Program-made: the position numbers and the translations under genes
In this document: positions 22,322-33,479 of the stretch, one piece after another
Layout of the letters: every line of letters starts with the position of its first letter
How positions within the stretch are numbered: position 1 is the first letter of the stretch
Notes under the pieces: model-generated
What the model was told of the DNA's origin: nothing
The model's database searches: none
What the model saw: only the letters and a program-made list of their open reading frames with translations
Source: Neurospora crassa OR74A
Lineage: Eukaryota; Ascomycota; Sordariomycetes; Sordariales; Sordariaceae
Direction of reading: 5' to 3'
Assembly: GCF_000182925.2 (NCBI RefSeq)
Contig: NC_026503.1
Location: forward strand, 2,790,001 to 2,854,000
DNA length: 64,000 nucleotides

Positions 22322-25300
22322 TCATCGGTATCCCCCAGCCCCTGGCGGCGCCCCTCCACCCCCAAGGATATCCTCCCATTCGCCCCTAAAAATTCCCTCC
22401 ATCATATCGCTCTGCTGGTGTCGCTGCTGATGATGAAGTCCCGGGTGCTGATGTTGATGTGACTGATTTGCATGTCGCTGATGCATACTCGGATGTTGTT
22501 GTTGTTGTTGTCCCCGCCCTGGTCCCGACCCCGGTCTTCCATCTTGCCCGTGTTGCTGTTGCTGCTGTTGCTGCTGTTGCCGTTGTTGATGCTGGAGTTG
22601 CAAGTTCAGCATTGTTGTGTAGGACATTTGCGCTGCAGGATCCAAAACCCCAGCGTGCGGCGGCTCTGGCCCGCCGTGTTGCATCAGGTAGGGCGCTACT
22701 GGGCCCAGTACTTGTCCTTCAATACTGCCGTCGTCGTAGAAGCCGGACATGTAAAGCTGCATGTTATCTGGTCCGGCGGCCCCGGGCGTTGGTCCCACAG
22801 ATCCGGCCGAGATGGGTGGCGGTGGCTGGCCAGATACTGCGTGATGCCCCCCTCCTCCTGTTTGGTCGAGCAGTGGCGTGGGATAGGCGAAAGGGTCCCC
22901 AGAGGGAAACATCATGGCATCCAGCTTATAGAGCGCCCCGGTTGTAGGTGTTTGGGCTTGTTGGAAGCCGCTCTGTTGGCGATGATGCTGTTGTCTGTGC
23001 ATGACTGGCGGCGCTCCAGGGTTCGAGCTTGTGTCAGAGCCCGTCATACTGCTCATGTCTAGTGGCAGCAGGTCTTGAAAAGCCGTAACCTGCGTCGCAA
23101 AGTGGTGACCAGGCATGCCAGGCTGGTGAAGTGCCACAGTGTCGAATGAAGTTGTTCGCTGGGGATGGCGGTGATGGGTCTCTCTTCGAACGGGGCCGCT
23201 TTGTGGACGGACAATTTCATCGGATCTCCGCTGAGGCAAGGTATCGTGTAGTATAGTCTGAGCATGGCTAGAGATGGAGTTGCTGCCCGCCTTGGATCCA
23301 GGGGCGTATGACCTCTTCTTTGTTGGTGCAGGTCGGTGGGTACCATTCTTGAGTTGCTCTGGCAGTTGGTCGAAGAGTGTCTAGGGACATGGAAGTCATC
23401 AATAAAAGGGGTTCATGACAACTTGCTAGGAGTAGATGTACTTACGTTCAAGGCGGTCGTTACCCGATCTGCCGCCAAGCTTCTCTGGGTCAGATTGGCT
23501 ATCACATCCCTACCGGCTTTGGCATCCGCAAGGATCTCGGCGGACCCGGTCTTGTCTGGATTTTCTAGAACGTAGTAGACCAGAGAGAGGATCGCGAAGA
23601 ATTGCGTATAAAGAAGGAACCAGTACGGCCCGATCAGGTGGGCTTGTTTCTGAATCTCCAAGCCAATGTGGACAATGTTGCGAGACACACTGATCCCAGC
23701 GGCAGCACAGTTGTAGTATCGGTCGTCGATTCTCTTGCCTGCTGTCATGCGAGCGGAGACATAATGCAAGAACGGCCTGTACAGCATCATTTGCACGTGG
23801 CCATATGCGAAGCGTAAGAGGGTTCGAACACTGTTATGATACCGAGTTAGTAAGCCACCCGTACACTTCCCTTGTTGGAAATTGTCCACCTACCGAATCA
23901 CCTCTATATCGTCGTCGTCGGGACCAGGCCGCCAATACCGCGGTAATTGGTCAAACCACTCGTGTAGTTGTCGCTCAATCTCTTTGATCCGCGCATAACT
24001 GATAGTGTAGGTGGCCATTTCGTTGTCGCTTTTCAGAGCACAATCTTCCACGCCCTTGACTGGATAAATGAACTTGATAAGTCGAGCCAAAATACCCATC
24101 AGCCTATGATGGGCATTGAATGCCTGGAGAAAGGATGGGCGTTCGTCCGGATCCGGCGTGAGTATCGCATCTTTGGTTATATACTTGTCGTCCACCTCCG
24201 TCGGCAGTGGTTGGTCGATATCGTCGGCGTGGAGTAAGACTGGGAACCCAAGAATAGCTGAAACGTATATATCGATCTGCCGCACCACGTGGAACACCCT
24301 CCGCCTGGTTTGTTCTTCGATAGGGGTAAGCCTGGCATGCCGCAAGTGACGATGAAGCCCCATGCGTATACAGGAGCGCAAGGCGATTCCCAAGAAAGCA
24401 TAACAGGCGCTCATATTCGATGAAGCTTGTAAGAAGAGAATCATGAAGACAAGCCCCTGGAGCGAGGTCATGTCTCGGCATTCCGCGATGTCTTGCAGTA
24501 GCAATCGTGCAGATGTGTAGTATTTGATCCTGTCAAAATCTTGTCAGACATATCGGTTGGTAACCCGACCATGAGTCAGAAGATGATTTAACTTACCCTT
24601 CCTCCATTGCTGCCTGATGAGTCGTAGGATTTCCCGGATTCTCGTCAATGTTGTACATGGTTCCGAGCGCCATGACAGCATACAACAGACCCAAAAATCT
24701 ATGTTCTTCGATTCCCCAGCTATCTTGGGGCTTCTCGTATAACCTGTCGAGTGATTCGTAGAACGTCGGCTTGTGCACAACCCGGAGAAGGCAAGTAGCG
24801 CAGCTGAATGCGTAATAGCACAGAGTTTGGACCGTAGTTAAGGGGGGTAGTTCGTAGACATTTGGTACAGATGACGCTTCCCAAGGTGATCCAGCCGTGG
24901 TTTGGGGAGAATTGAGACTGAAGAGGCCGGTCTTCTCAGCTTTTCGGAATAGAAACGGAATGCTGTGTTCGTTGCTTAGTAGGCCCTTGAAGTGCTCCTT
25001 CATGCGTCCGAAGAAAACAGCGCCGGAAGAGATGCCGCGAAAGTCGCACTCGCCGTCCTCCTTCATGTCGAGTTGCCCGATTGCATCGATCATGGACATG
25101 ATTTGTGCATCCTGGGCCTCGGGCTCTTTTGGGGCGGCTTCGCCTTTCAGTTTGGCAGCCCGCGCTCTTGCCTGTTCCCTAGCCCGAAACTCTTGCTGGA
25201 TTGCCGGGTCGAGATTAGGGTCGGCCAGGTCTATGTCCGGGACGAACTTGCGCAGCAAAGACTCGGCACGCTGAAGTCGGCTCTCGAGTGCCTCAATGTA

Positions 25301-25856
25301 CTGTGGCGCAGGATTTCTGCGTCGGTTAGACGGCTTGTCATATGTACAGTCTGGGAGTCTCGTCAGCAGGGGTCGGCCAGAAACATCGGGGAGAGCTAGA
25401 AGCGGTGTCTGTGTTACCATAGCTGTAGATTGAACAGTGTGAGCATGGCTGCTTGCCGTCGCACTTGATCTTCTTCCTGCGGCACTCATCGCAGGCTCTC
25501 GTGACTCTGCGGCGTTTCTGTACCGGCAGAGTCGGGGGTTCGGACGAGGCATGCCCTGTTGCGTCACCGGGTGTGTCTTCGGATTCTGATTTTAACGGGC
25601 CGTGGGCCGAGGACTTTACGCTTTCCGAAGGAGAGGCATGATCGTGCTGGGACAGTTCCAGCGAGTCATCTTCGTACATTTCGGGGGAGTTTCTAGAGCC
25701 ACCGGCGCTCAGTGATACTCCGTTGGTACTAGTACTGTTTCCAGAAGGGTTAGAAGGTTGTGAGGCAGGGCGGGTTTGGCGAGCTCTCGCAGCCTCGGTG
25801 ACGGCACCAGAACTTGTGCTGGCGTCCGAAGAAATCGTGTTCCTTTGGTCGACCAT
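22322..25856 (-). CDS. Zn2Cys6 fungal-specific transcription factor
   Basis: Exons on the minus strand are 25856-25418, 25350-24597, 24529-23894, 23830-23446 and 23380-22322 (1,090 aa). Introns are 63-67 nt with GTAACA, GTAAGT, GTAGGT and GTAAGT donors. The N-terminus is Ser/Thr-rich. A zinc binuclear cluster follows at about residues 122-148 (CDEC, KCDG, PCSHC, YDC), with exact CX2CX6CX5CX2CX6C spacing completed only after intron 1 is removed. Next come a basic linker ([17 protein letters not shown]), a leucine-heptad helix, and the fungal_trans middle-homology domain in exons 2-4, including the [15 protein letters not shown] segment. The C-terminal exon is Gln/His/Gly/Pro-rich, a likely activation region. 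Nuclear DNA-binding regulator; target genes are not deducible. The ATG at 25856 is preferred, but an in-frame ATG is also present further upstream near 25883. Confidence 0.88.
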
Positions 25857-28800
25857 GACTTTGTCTGTTCTCTTGACTTGCATTCGGCGTGTGGTTTTCA
25901 CTCTGTGTTGTGTCCCTGATTTGACCTCCGTCTGATTTGTGACCCGTCTCAACAACCCCTTCGCCTGATCAGCATGTTCGTGTGAGGCTTCAAGGGCTTT
26001 CGGATACAGTCAGACCCCACTCGAAAGACACTTCTTGGGCCACGCTTGAGCCGGTCACCAAACAGGCGATAAAATAATAAGGGGAAAGGAGGTAGTGGGC
26101 TGATGTTTGATTTTCGGTGGTCGGTTTGGGCTGCTTGGCTTGTCGATTCGTCGGACTTGATCGCATAAACGTCCAAACCAAAAGTAACAGAAAAAGACTC
26201 TAGAAAACCGTGGGAAGCTCAAGGTAGTAGTATACTGGTGTCTGACAAAATGTACAAGGTCAGGGGAGTATTTTTTACCGAGCCGGGAGTCAGGGCCGTT
26301 GAAGACTTGGGGTGGATCGAAACCGACAGCAGTCTGACGAACTGCGAGAAGTGGACGTCGTCGAAGAACTCTGGATGTCCTATCCACCTGGCTCGGTCTC
26401 ACTCCGCTGGACAAAGAAGGGAAGGTTGTTGACAGGGGAAAGAGTTTGAACACTGTCCTTCTCTTAGCGTCTAAAAGCCAGTGTAGATCCGCAAGAGGTG
26501 ACAAGATCCCGCGTGGAGGTGGAACCGCTAGAAAGGCTGGATAGTCCAAGAAGGCAAGAGGTTTTGCTGTGTACACTACTTTATAGCGGAGGGGCGTGCC
26601 GGTTCCGATACCCAGTGGTACTTTGGATCAGATGTGTCAGCAGAAAGGTACCAACCGGGTAGTTTGGAGACTTCTGTGGGTTCAACAGCTGTTTCGTTTT
26701 AGGGAAGGATTTACCCGTTGAGAAATCGACTGGCAATGGTGGACTCGCTCAGAGCGGGCGTCAATGGTTTCGAGAACAACCACGCGCAAGATTTGCTGAT
26801 TGGACTTTTTTTTTTCTGTTACAGATGCTTTGGCGGAAATAAACCTGGGGAAATAATTAACCCCGAACGGACCTGTCTTGAAATTTTATATCAAGCGAGC
26901 AACCCGAACACTACACAGGGCACAAGAAGAGAGCTCCCTTGTCCAGCCGCCCATCGCAGTAAGTCGTCTTTTCACTTCTCAGGAGGTCAAAGAAATGCTC
27001 AATGCATACAAGGGACTGTGTGGATATGAGACGGGGTACACATGCTTTTTTTTTTTCTTTTTTTTTCTGCTTAGTGTTTGTAACCAGGGGTTAAGTAAGG
27101 TCTATTTGACTTTGCATGTGTTGCACGGCATCCAAGCGACCATCCGCAGTACACAGTACAGTATCTGCTAGGTGGACAGCGTTAGCTTAAGGGGGGTCAT
27201 AGGAACAGATGGGGGTGGTTGAGCACAGGAGAAGGGAAGCAAGTGTAGGTAGGTAAAGGTACCGTGAGGCTAGTGGTACCGACCTGGTGCTGCAGGGTAA
27301 GGGGGGGGGGGGGGAGAAATTGGGTAGGAAGAGAACGAAGGGTCTTTTGAACGATCGGAAGGGATGTGCTTGTACTGTACCGGTAAGTGGGCGGAAGGGA
27401 AGGGGTTTGCTGTTGTCGTTAGACATTTGTTTCAACAGTACAGGTAGATGGGCGAAGGTCGGCGGCCAAGTTGAGGTTCACCGCTATCTAATTCAACGCA
27501 AAAACCAACAGAATGAGGAGCCAGACGGGGACCAGGTCTCCAAGCTGTTGGGACACAGGGCAACGCTACCTTGCTTCGGCTTGCACTGGTCTGTCACTGA
27601 CCACTTGCTACCTGCCATATACACTACTGCGGAAGCCGCCGGCGTAAGAGGAGGTATGGGAGTGGACTTGGAGGATCAGAAAATGAATATGGTTCCAAAT
27701 TCGATGCTAGAAGGTCCTTGTCGAAGCTCCCACCGCATCGTCGAGCCAATAGATTATGGCATCTATGTCAGGACGTCACGAACCGCCCGGGCCTGTTGCG
27801 ACACACATCTGACGACGAGGGTTTAAAGAGGGGTCCTGTCCATGTCGGTCCGATCTATGAGTTTCCCCCGGACGGAAGATAGCGGACTCCAAATTGACCC
27901 CAAAAAAGGGAACGACGTAACCATTCAGACGAGGGCCCAAGGTTTAATCTGTGTATCACAGACAGACAGATACACATCCTTGGCGCATGATCTTGAATTT
28001 TGATAGTCAACGCCTCTCAACAACCGCACCAATACCTCCAGACGGTTTAGTCTACTTACCTTACCGTTACTAATGAACGAAGCAAGTGCATAGCTTGGGA
28101 ACAGACACAATTTGTCTCGGGCCAACTGTATAGCATGCCAAGCCCCTCATGCGTGTTGAGGAAAGTCACGAGTGGTTTTCCAGTTGCTGGTGGATGCAAA
28201 GGTCAAGAAATGCTGCTGCAAGAGGCAAGGTAGCGTCCCGTGGTGGATGTACCTGGTCTATGGATGTTCGTCTCCAAATGGGTGGAAGTTGTCAGTGGTC
28301 CAACTGAAGTCATCCATTCAGAGGCCGCGGAATCTTAAAAAAATTTGGCACTCATCCGCCCATCACAGGTAGGTAGCACCCGCCCAGAGACCGGAGGCAT
28401 GTCTTGTACGCTTACCTTGACCTACCTCTCTGCCTGTACACATCACCACATTTACCACTCACATCGCCAATTACACGTTACATGAGTACCTAGTCACATA
28501 TAATGATACAGTGCTCTGACTGTAGCATTTCGAGGCAATGGAACCTGTTCCGTTCCATCTTCCTGGCTTCCACGGCCCATTCTGCGTAGACCTACGCTTG
28601 AGGATGTCTACCTCCAAACCCACGGCCGATCATGGACGAGGTTGGTCAAGACTGACCAAGAGCAAAACCTTCCTCCGCAATGCACAACCCCCGATGCCCC
28701 CATCAGCGTCTCCAGCACGCATGTTATCGTTGCAAGGTGCATGCACTGTGCATACGCGATTGTCCTCGATTTTCCAAACGCAGTCAGAAACAATTCGAGA

Positions 28801-31362
28801 AGCCACCCCCCCCCAAAAGGGAAACCGCCCTTGCGAAGGTCCTCCCCAACGCGGCTTACACTACAGTCCAATACTGGTTTGATTGTTAGCTTGAAACCTT
28901 GGGCAACCTCCCTAGGCGTTTTCACTCTGATCATGCTGATTTTGGACTTTGTCAATGCCTGTCGGACCCATATCGAGCCTTTGTTCAGTCCCTGAAAGGT
29001 TTAGAAGAATTTGGAATATATCTCGTCCAGTGCGGGTGCTATGAGTGAGAACTCTAAGAACCTAGGTAATTGTAGGTACCAACTCAACAATCGACCCAGC
29101 ACTACATAGATAATACATACCAGATCGTACACTGTTGCGAAGCAGAGCTTTGGAAACCCGGTAAGACCCGGTCCCGGTGCTAGATGCGCTGGATCGAAGA
29201 GCACGGAAGCCTGCTGGATCCGGCAGGTACTTGCGAAGGGCATCGACGCCGAGCGGCCCCGGGTCCACCGTGGCACGCCTAGGACTCGGGTTGAGCGCCA
29301 TTCGCAGAAGCAGTCGGCGAATGAGGGTCCCGAGGCGGTGGACTGGAGTCTGTCTTGACCTGATGCACCGGTGCTGCGACCAGCATTCACATTTTCGAAA
29401 ATTTGCGACCAGGCGGAAAGCCAGGAGGTGCCCGCTCAGGACTGGAGAAAAGAAGATTTTCGTGTGAAAAAAAGAACTTTCCGCGTCTCCATCAGCCACG
29501 CCGTGCGAGTAAGATTGCTTGGCGATTTTCCACTTGTGATGACTGACGACTGAGGAATCGTCATGTGCGAGACCACTACAGTAGTGTCATAGTAGTGTAG
29601 AATACCTTTTCCAACAAGAGCCGCGCGCCAGTAGGTTTTGGGGGTTGATCTGTCAGCATCCGAGCCTCGAGTTCAATTGTCAGGCAGACCCTCGTTTTTG
29701 CTTCTCAGAGGTGCGCTTCCACCGTCGGTCAGAGATCGGTCAGGTCACTTTGACTTCAACCCCCCCGCCGGAATGGAAGCCAAGAAGAGATAGCGCAGAA
29801 AGGTCAAGCATTCCTGGAACACCGGTCACCACACCTTGTTGCATCAAGACGCAGATTGAACAAATTGGCTGACTGAGAAAAGAGCCGCCAGATTCTCTCG
29901 TTGCAGGGAAAGTGGGAATTGGCTGGATTTGGGGGGGCTCGGGGGTTGATGGCAGGCGCTGCGAACAGCGAAATCGGTTTTGGGACGGGACGGTTGTACA
30001 CTGTAATGGGCAAGACACAAGGGACCAACAGGGATCCGAACATCGTTGTTTTGCAGCCATTTGGCGCTAATCGCTTGGCTGACGTACTACTATGCAGCAC
30101 CTCTACCACGCAGGAGGTAGGCCCCGTCCTTGCCAACGTAAAAATCAGCCCATATCCATCTGGCGGCTTTCCCTTTCGGATCTGAACACACGGCCAATCA
30201 CAATTCCCACCTTCGCCTTTTTGATGTTTCCCCGTTTCCCATTCTGCCAGCAAGACGCCTGCTTGGCTTGTGCCAGAACAGAGATATCCCTTGAATCTTG
30301 GGCGCAAGCATTCACACATAGCCGCAACCAGGAACACCGCAAATTCAACGTCAAACCGAGCCTTTTTGGCTGGGAAAAAGGAGAGTTGCGGGCGTGATAC
30401 GAGGTAGCCTCGGCAAGTATGTACAGGTACCTCGCAGGACCTCAGCAGCAAAGGGAAGCTTACATCCAATCTCGTCATGGGAACTAACCAGAATCTCATT
30501 GCTTGATACGAGCCGCCCAAGAGTCATTCAGCGATGAACTCGGACATAGTACGGTACAGATCGATTGGAGCCCTTCAATACCAAGAGATATTAGGCGTAG
30601 GCAGCGATATCACAAAACAAGATCTTCTTCTCCCCCTCCTCCCAATATCAGCCTCTTCCAAACATCTTACTGGGTACCTTACGTGGAAGCATGTGCATAC
30701 TATGGTACACACGGGGGGCGGTACGTACATAGCATGCTACGTTAGAAATCTCTTACCCCTTTTCTGCGACTTCCATGCATCCCAGGGGTGAGTTTTTCCC
30801 CTTCTCCATCCAGCAAGTGGAAGGCCAAGAAACTATCGCGACTTGCTAAAATCACGCAGCTCCATGACTCCATTCAACCGATCCATCAGCATGTTTGTAC
30901 GTAGTCAGGCAGCTATGACCGGTCACACAACATAACGACTGGTGTAGTGTATGGATACATTTGGATATGTGCACAAATCTGCCCTAATCTGATACAACAG
31001 AGCCAAAGCGTAACTATCGGGTATTTTGATCTTCAAGGCCTATCTTCCGGTCTCAAAGGCCTTCGGGGAGATAGAGAGGGATACCCATCAGAGGCTGGTG
31101 TGGCGTCACATACCCTTGCCATTGTCCCATATCGCTTTATGTAAACGGAGGACAGGTTCTCTTTTGCAAAGCCAATAAGAGCTCCAAAACTTCCTTGTTC
31201 AACCCACAAACCAGCATTATGTATATTGTACGATCGATAAGCTGTCGGCGGGCTTGCTTGGACTCCTTGACTCCCCACAGGGCAAGTCAGCCTTGCGAGA
31301 CCTTTTCCGTCATCGCCGAATCGGTAGCGAAGGGACCTTCAAGCGTCGGTTTCTGACGGGAT
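25857..31362. other. 5.5-kb gene-poor region upstream of the transcription factor
   Basis: Normal GC, not RIP-like, but no recognisable protein on either strand. It must contain the promoter and probably a long 5' leader of the Zn2Cys6 gene; short upstream ATG frames occur around 26,055-26,580. A 14-nt G run lies at 27301-27314. Frames around 28,540-29,000 and 29,800-30,520 are long enough to notice but have no domain, splice pattern or composition that I trust. Confidence 0.45.
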
Positions 31363-31364
31363 TA

Positions 31365-31447
31365 CTTGGGGGGTTCTGGGCGCCAAGGCTTCCTTTCCCC
31401 CCTCTTTATCCCCTCTAAAGAGGGGGCGCGGAAAATTTGGGACAGCA
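31365..31447 (+). repeat. Left terminal inverted repeat of the pogo-like transposon
   Basis: Begins CTTGGGGGGTTCTGGGCGCC and is identical over 83 bp to the reverse complement of 43208-43290. Weaker similarity continues inward about 17 bp to a second GGGACAG (31457-31463). GC-rich and not visibly mutated by RIP, unlike the interior. Confidence 0.95.
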
Positions 31448-31689
31448 TTTTAATCTGGGACAGTGCCCGAAATAACCCATGCACATTTGCCTGTTAACGC
31501 CCAGCAAAATCGCTCATTTGCATCGTGAAGTTCGCACAACAACGACGCCAACAATAGTGCCCAATTGCCATTTTTCGTCGCATTGCCTCGTAAAGCTGTA
31601 AATTAGTAAGAATTTTATATATCTATAGATTAATCGAGTCGTTAGTTAACTTACTAGTGCCAGTGCCTGTAAATTACTCCCTCGTCCCC

Positions 31690-32724
31690 TACGCCGGTAT
31701 AGCTGCCGCCTAACGGTATATTAACGCGCGCTATCGATATCGTTCTTTAAGATTTAGTAATAGTAATAGGAAGCTACCTTCAATAAGGGATATTATACGT
31801 ATAATTAGGAAGTCTCGTAGCTCAATCGGCCGTTACGCAAAATTACTATAGGAGACTAGTAAGCTAGCTATATTATTACAACTATAGGGGCGCCTACAAT
31901 TATTAACCTTTATTAAGGAGGAGGCTATCGTTATATATATAATATTCTACTTCAAAGGAAGATTCCCCGTATTGTAATCGATAATAATACGCGCTACGAA
32001 TTGGTTATAATCGATAAGGGTAAGCCCGCTGTCGATTAAGCTTAACGGACGCTAATTTACGAAGTTTATTACTAATTACCCCGAATTGCGCTTAACGACG
32101 TATTGCGCCGTAGATCTCAAACGTTACTTTTAGGAGTTGAATATTGAGTCTATAAACGACTAGTTTAATAAGTACGAAAATATCGCCGCCGCTATCCCTC
32201 CTTATAACCGTTAGAATAATAATAAATATAGTACTCGTATCGGCTGTGTGTTAAATAGTTGCATAAAGGTTATTGTATTAAAGGAATTAAGGGATAAAAA
32301 GAAGGTTAATAAGAGATACCCTTTAATTAAGTAAAATCCCTTCTAATTGTACAATTTACCCTCTACTTTCTACTATACTAATTATTAAATTAGTTAGAAA
32401 TATCTAATCTAGCTAATAAAGAGTTATATACTCTAATTATTAGAATAAATATTATTAGGCATTATATCCCTATTTACCTTATTTTTAAAACTAACTTAAT
32501 AAAAGAATTTATTAACAATAAGCTTCCTAGTAATATACGCTTTATAAAATTACCAACTAATTTCTCGAATATAAAGCTTACCTTCGATTAATTAAAGTAC
32601 TTTAATTTATATAATTTTAAGGTATTACCAACTTTTGAAAAGATAGAATACAACTTTATAAATTAGTTCGGTTATAATTAATATAAGTATAATATTAACG
32701 GTCGCTAATTAGAGGATTATACTA
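31690..32724 (+). pseudogene. Transposase 5' fragment, HTH (Tc5/CENP-B-like) region, RIP-mutated
   Basis: In one frame, interrupted by many TAA/TAG codons, the conceptual product shows the character of pogo/Fot1 DNA-binding domains. There is a short HTH segment with KLPSI, then a second domain with an LTFIKEEAIVIYI helix, an ATNWL segment, and a Phe-Ile-Asn-Tyr-Pro-Glu-Leu stretch at the position of the family's FLKRHPEL. The fragment ends at the CCGGT duplication where the Gypsy element inserted. Non-functional. Confidence 0.65.
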
Positions 32725-32729
32725 CCGGT
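32725..32729. repeat. 5-bp target-site duplication CCGGT (left)
   Basis: Directly precedes the left LTR and matches 41374-41378 after the right LTR, giving a perfect 5-bp duplication typical of Ty3/Gypsy integrase. Confidence 0.9.
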
Positions 32730-33049
32730 TGTTACCGGATATGTACGATTAGCTATAGAGTAGGGTGCTGGGCTGGCATGCAGCTTGACTGGGCCATGCC
32801 CAGTCCAGTACCATGGTTGAGCGTAGGACCGTCGGCTGCCATTGGCAGGCGGCTGTCGGGAAGTGGGGCGCCCGCCCTGCAAGCCAGGGTGGGCCCCGCC
32901 TGGACCAGGGACCTGGCATAAAAGGACCCTTGTCTGGGCCGGCCAATGGCCGCCCATCTTCCTTCCTGCATCTCGCTTTCTTACTTTAATATTATTAATT
33001 ATATCAATAGATATTTGGAGTTTCTAAGCAAACCCAGCGAACCGTAACA
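32730..33049 (+). repeat. Left LTR (320 bp)
   Basis: Starts TGTTAC and ends GTAACA, a short inverted repeat at the LTR tips. It stays GC-rich in the middle and differs from the right LTR at 15 sites, all transitions. Confidence 0.93.
32918..32925 (+). promoter_or_regulatory. TATA-like box ATAAAAGG and nearby CCAAT in the left LTR
   Basis: ATAAAAGG here, with CCAAT at 32943-32947, in the GC-rich centre of the LTR. Both are conserved in the right LTR. The TATA-like box is plausible as the U3 promoter; activity is inferred. Confidence 0.45.
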
Positions 33050-33479
33050 TCTGGTAGCTGCAACTAAAAAATCCAATTGACCAAACCATTCTTGATCAAT
33101 CGATCCCTTTATTGGGAAGTCGCTTAATCGCCCTCAACGCGCCTTACGCTTCCAAACCGATCGTCAGATCCTGTAACTCTCTCCGGCGAGTATCGACCCC
33201 GCGATTAACCCCCTCACTAACCATCGCCGCTTCGGTTACTTTAGTTACTTACCCTCCTTTCCTCCACGCTTTTATTCGATCGTACTCCGGCCCCTCAGTA
33301 AGATCCTTACGCACCTCTATCACCGCTGATTTTCAACTATACTACCCTAATCTAAGCTATTGCGTCCGCGGACTTCGGTACGTACGACGTGATCCTTTGA
33401 CGCGACGGGTATCCCTCGCTCTAGCGATTTCACTTCGGTAATTTCACCTAGCGATCTCCCCCCCTACTTTATATCCATA

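Noticed and set aside
22459-23062. Plus-strand frames of 162 and 196 aa with hydrophobic Val/Leu runs
   Set aside because: Antisense of CAG/CAA-encoded Gln runs in the Zn2Cys6 factor; apparent membrane segments are artefacts of the repeat.
28538-28995. Overlapping 114-117 aa frames upstream of the transposon island
   Set aside because: Frames overlap on both strands and lack a domain, splice pattern or coherent composition.
31810-31850. TAGCTCAATCGGCCG, resembling a tRNA A box
   Set aside because: No matching B box (GGTTCGANTCC) or cloverleaf follows; it lies in the RIP-mutated transposase fragment.
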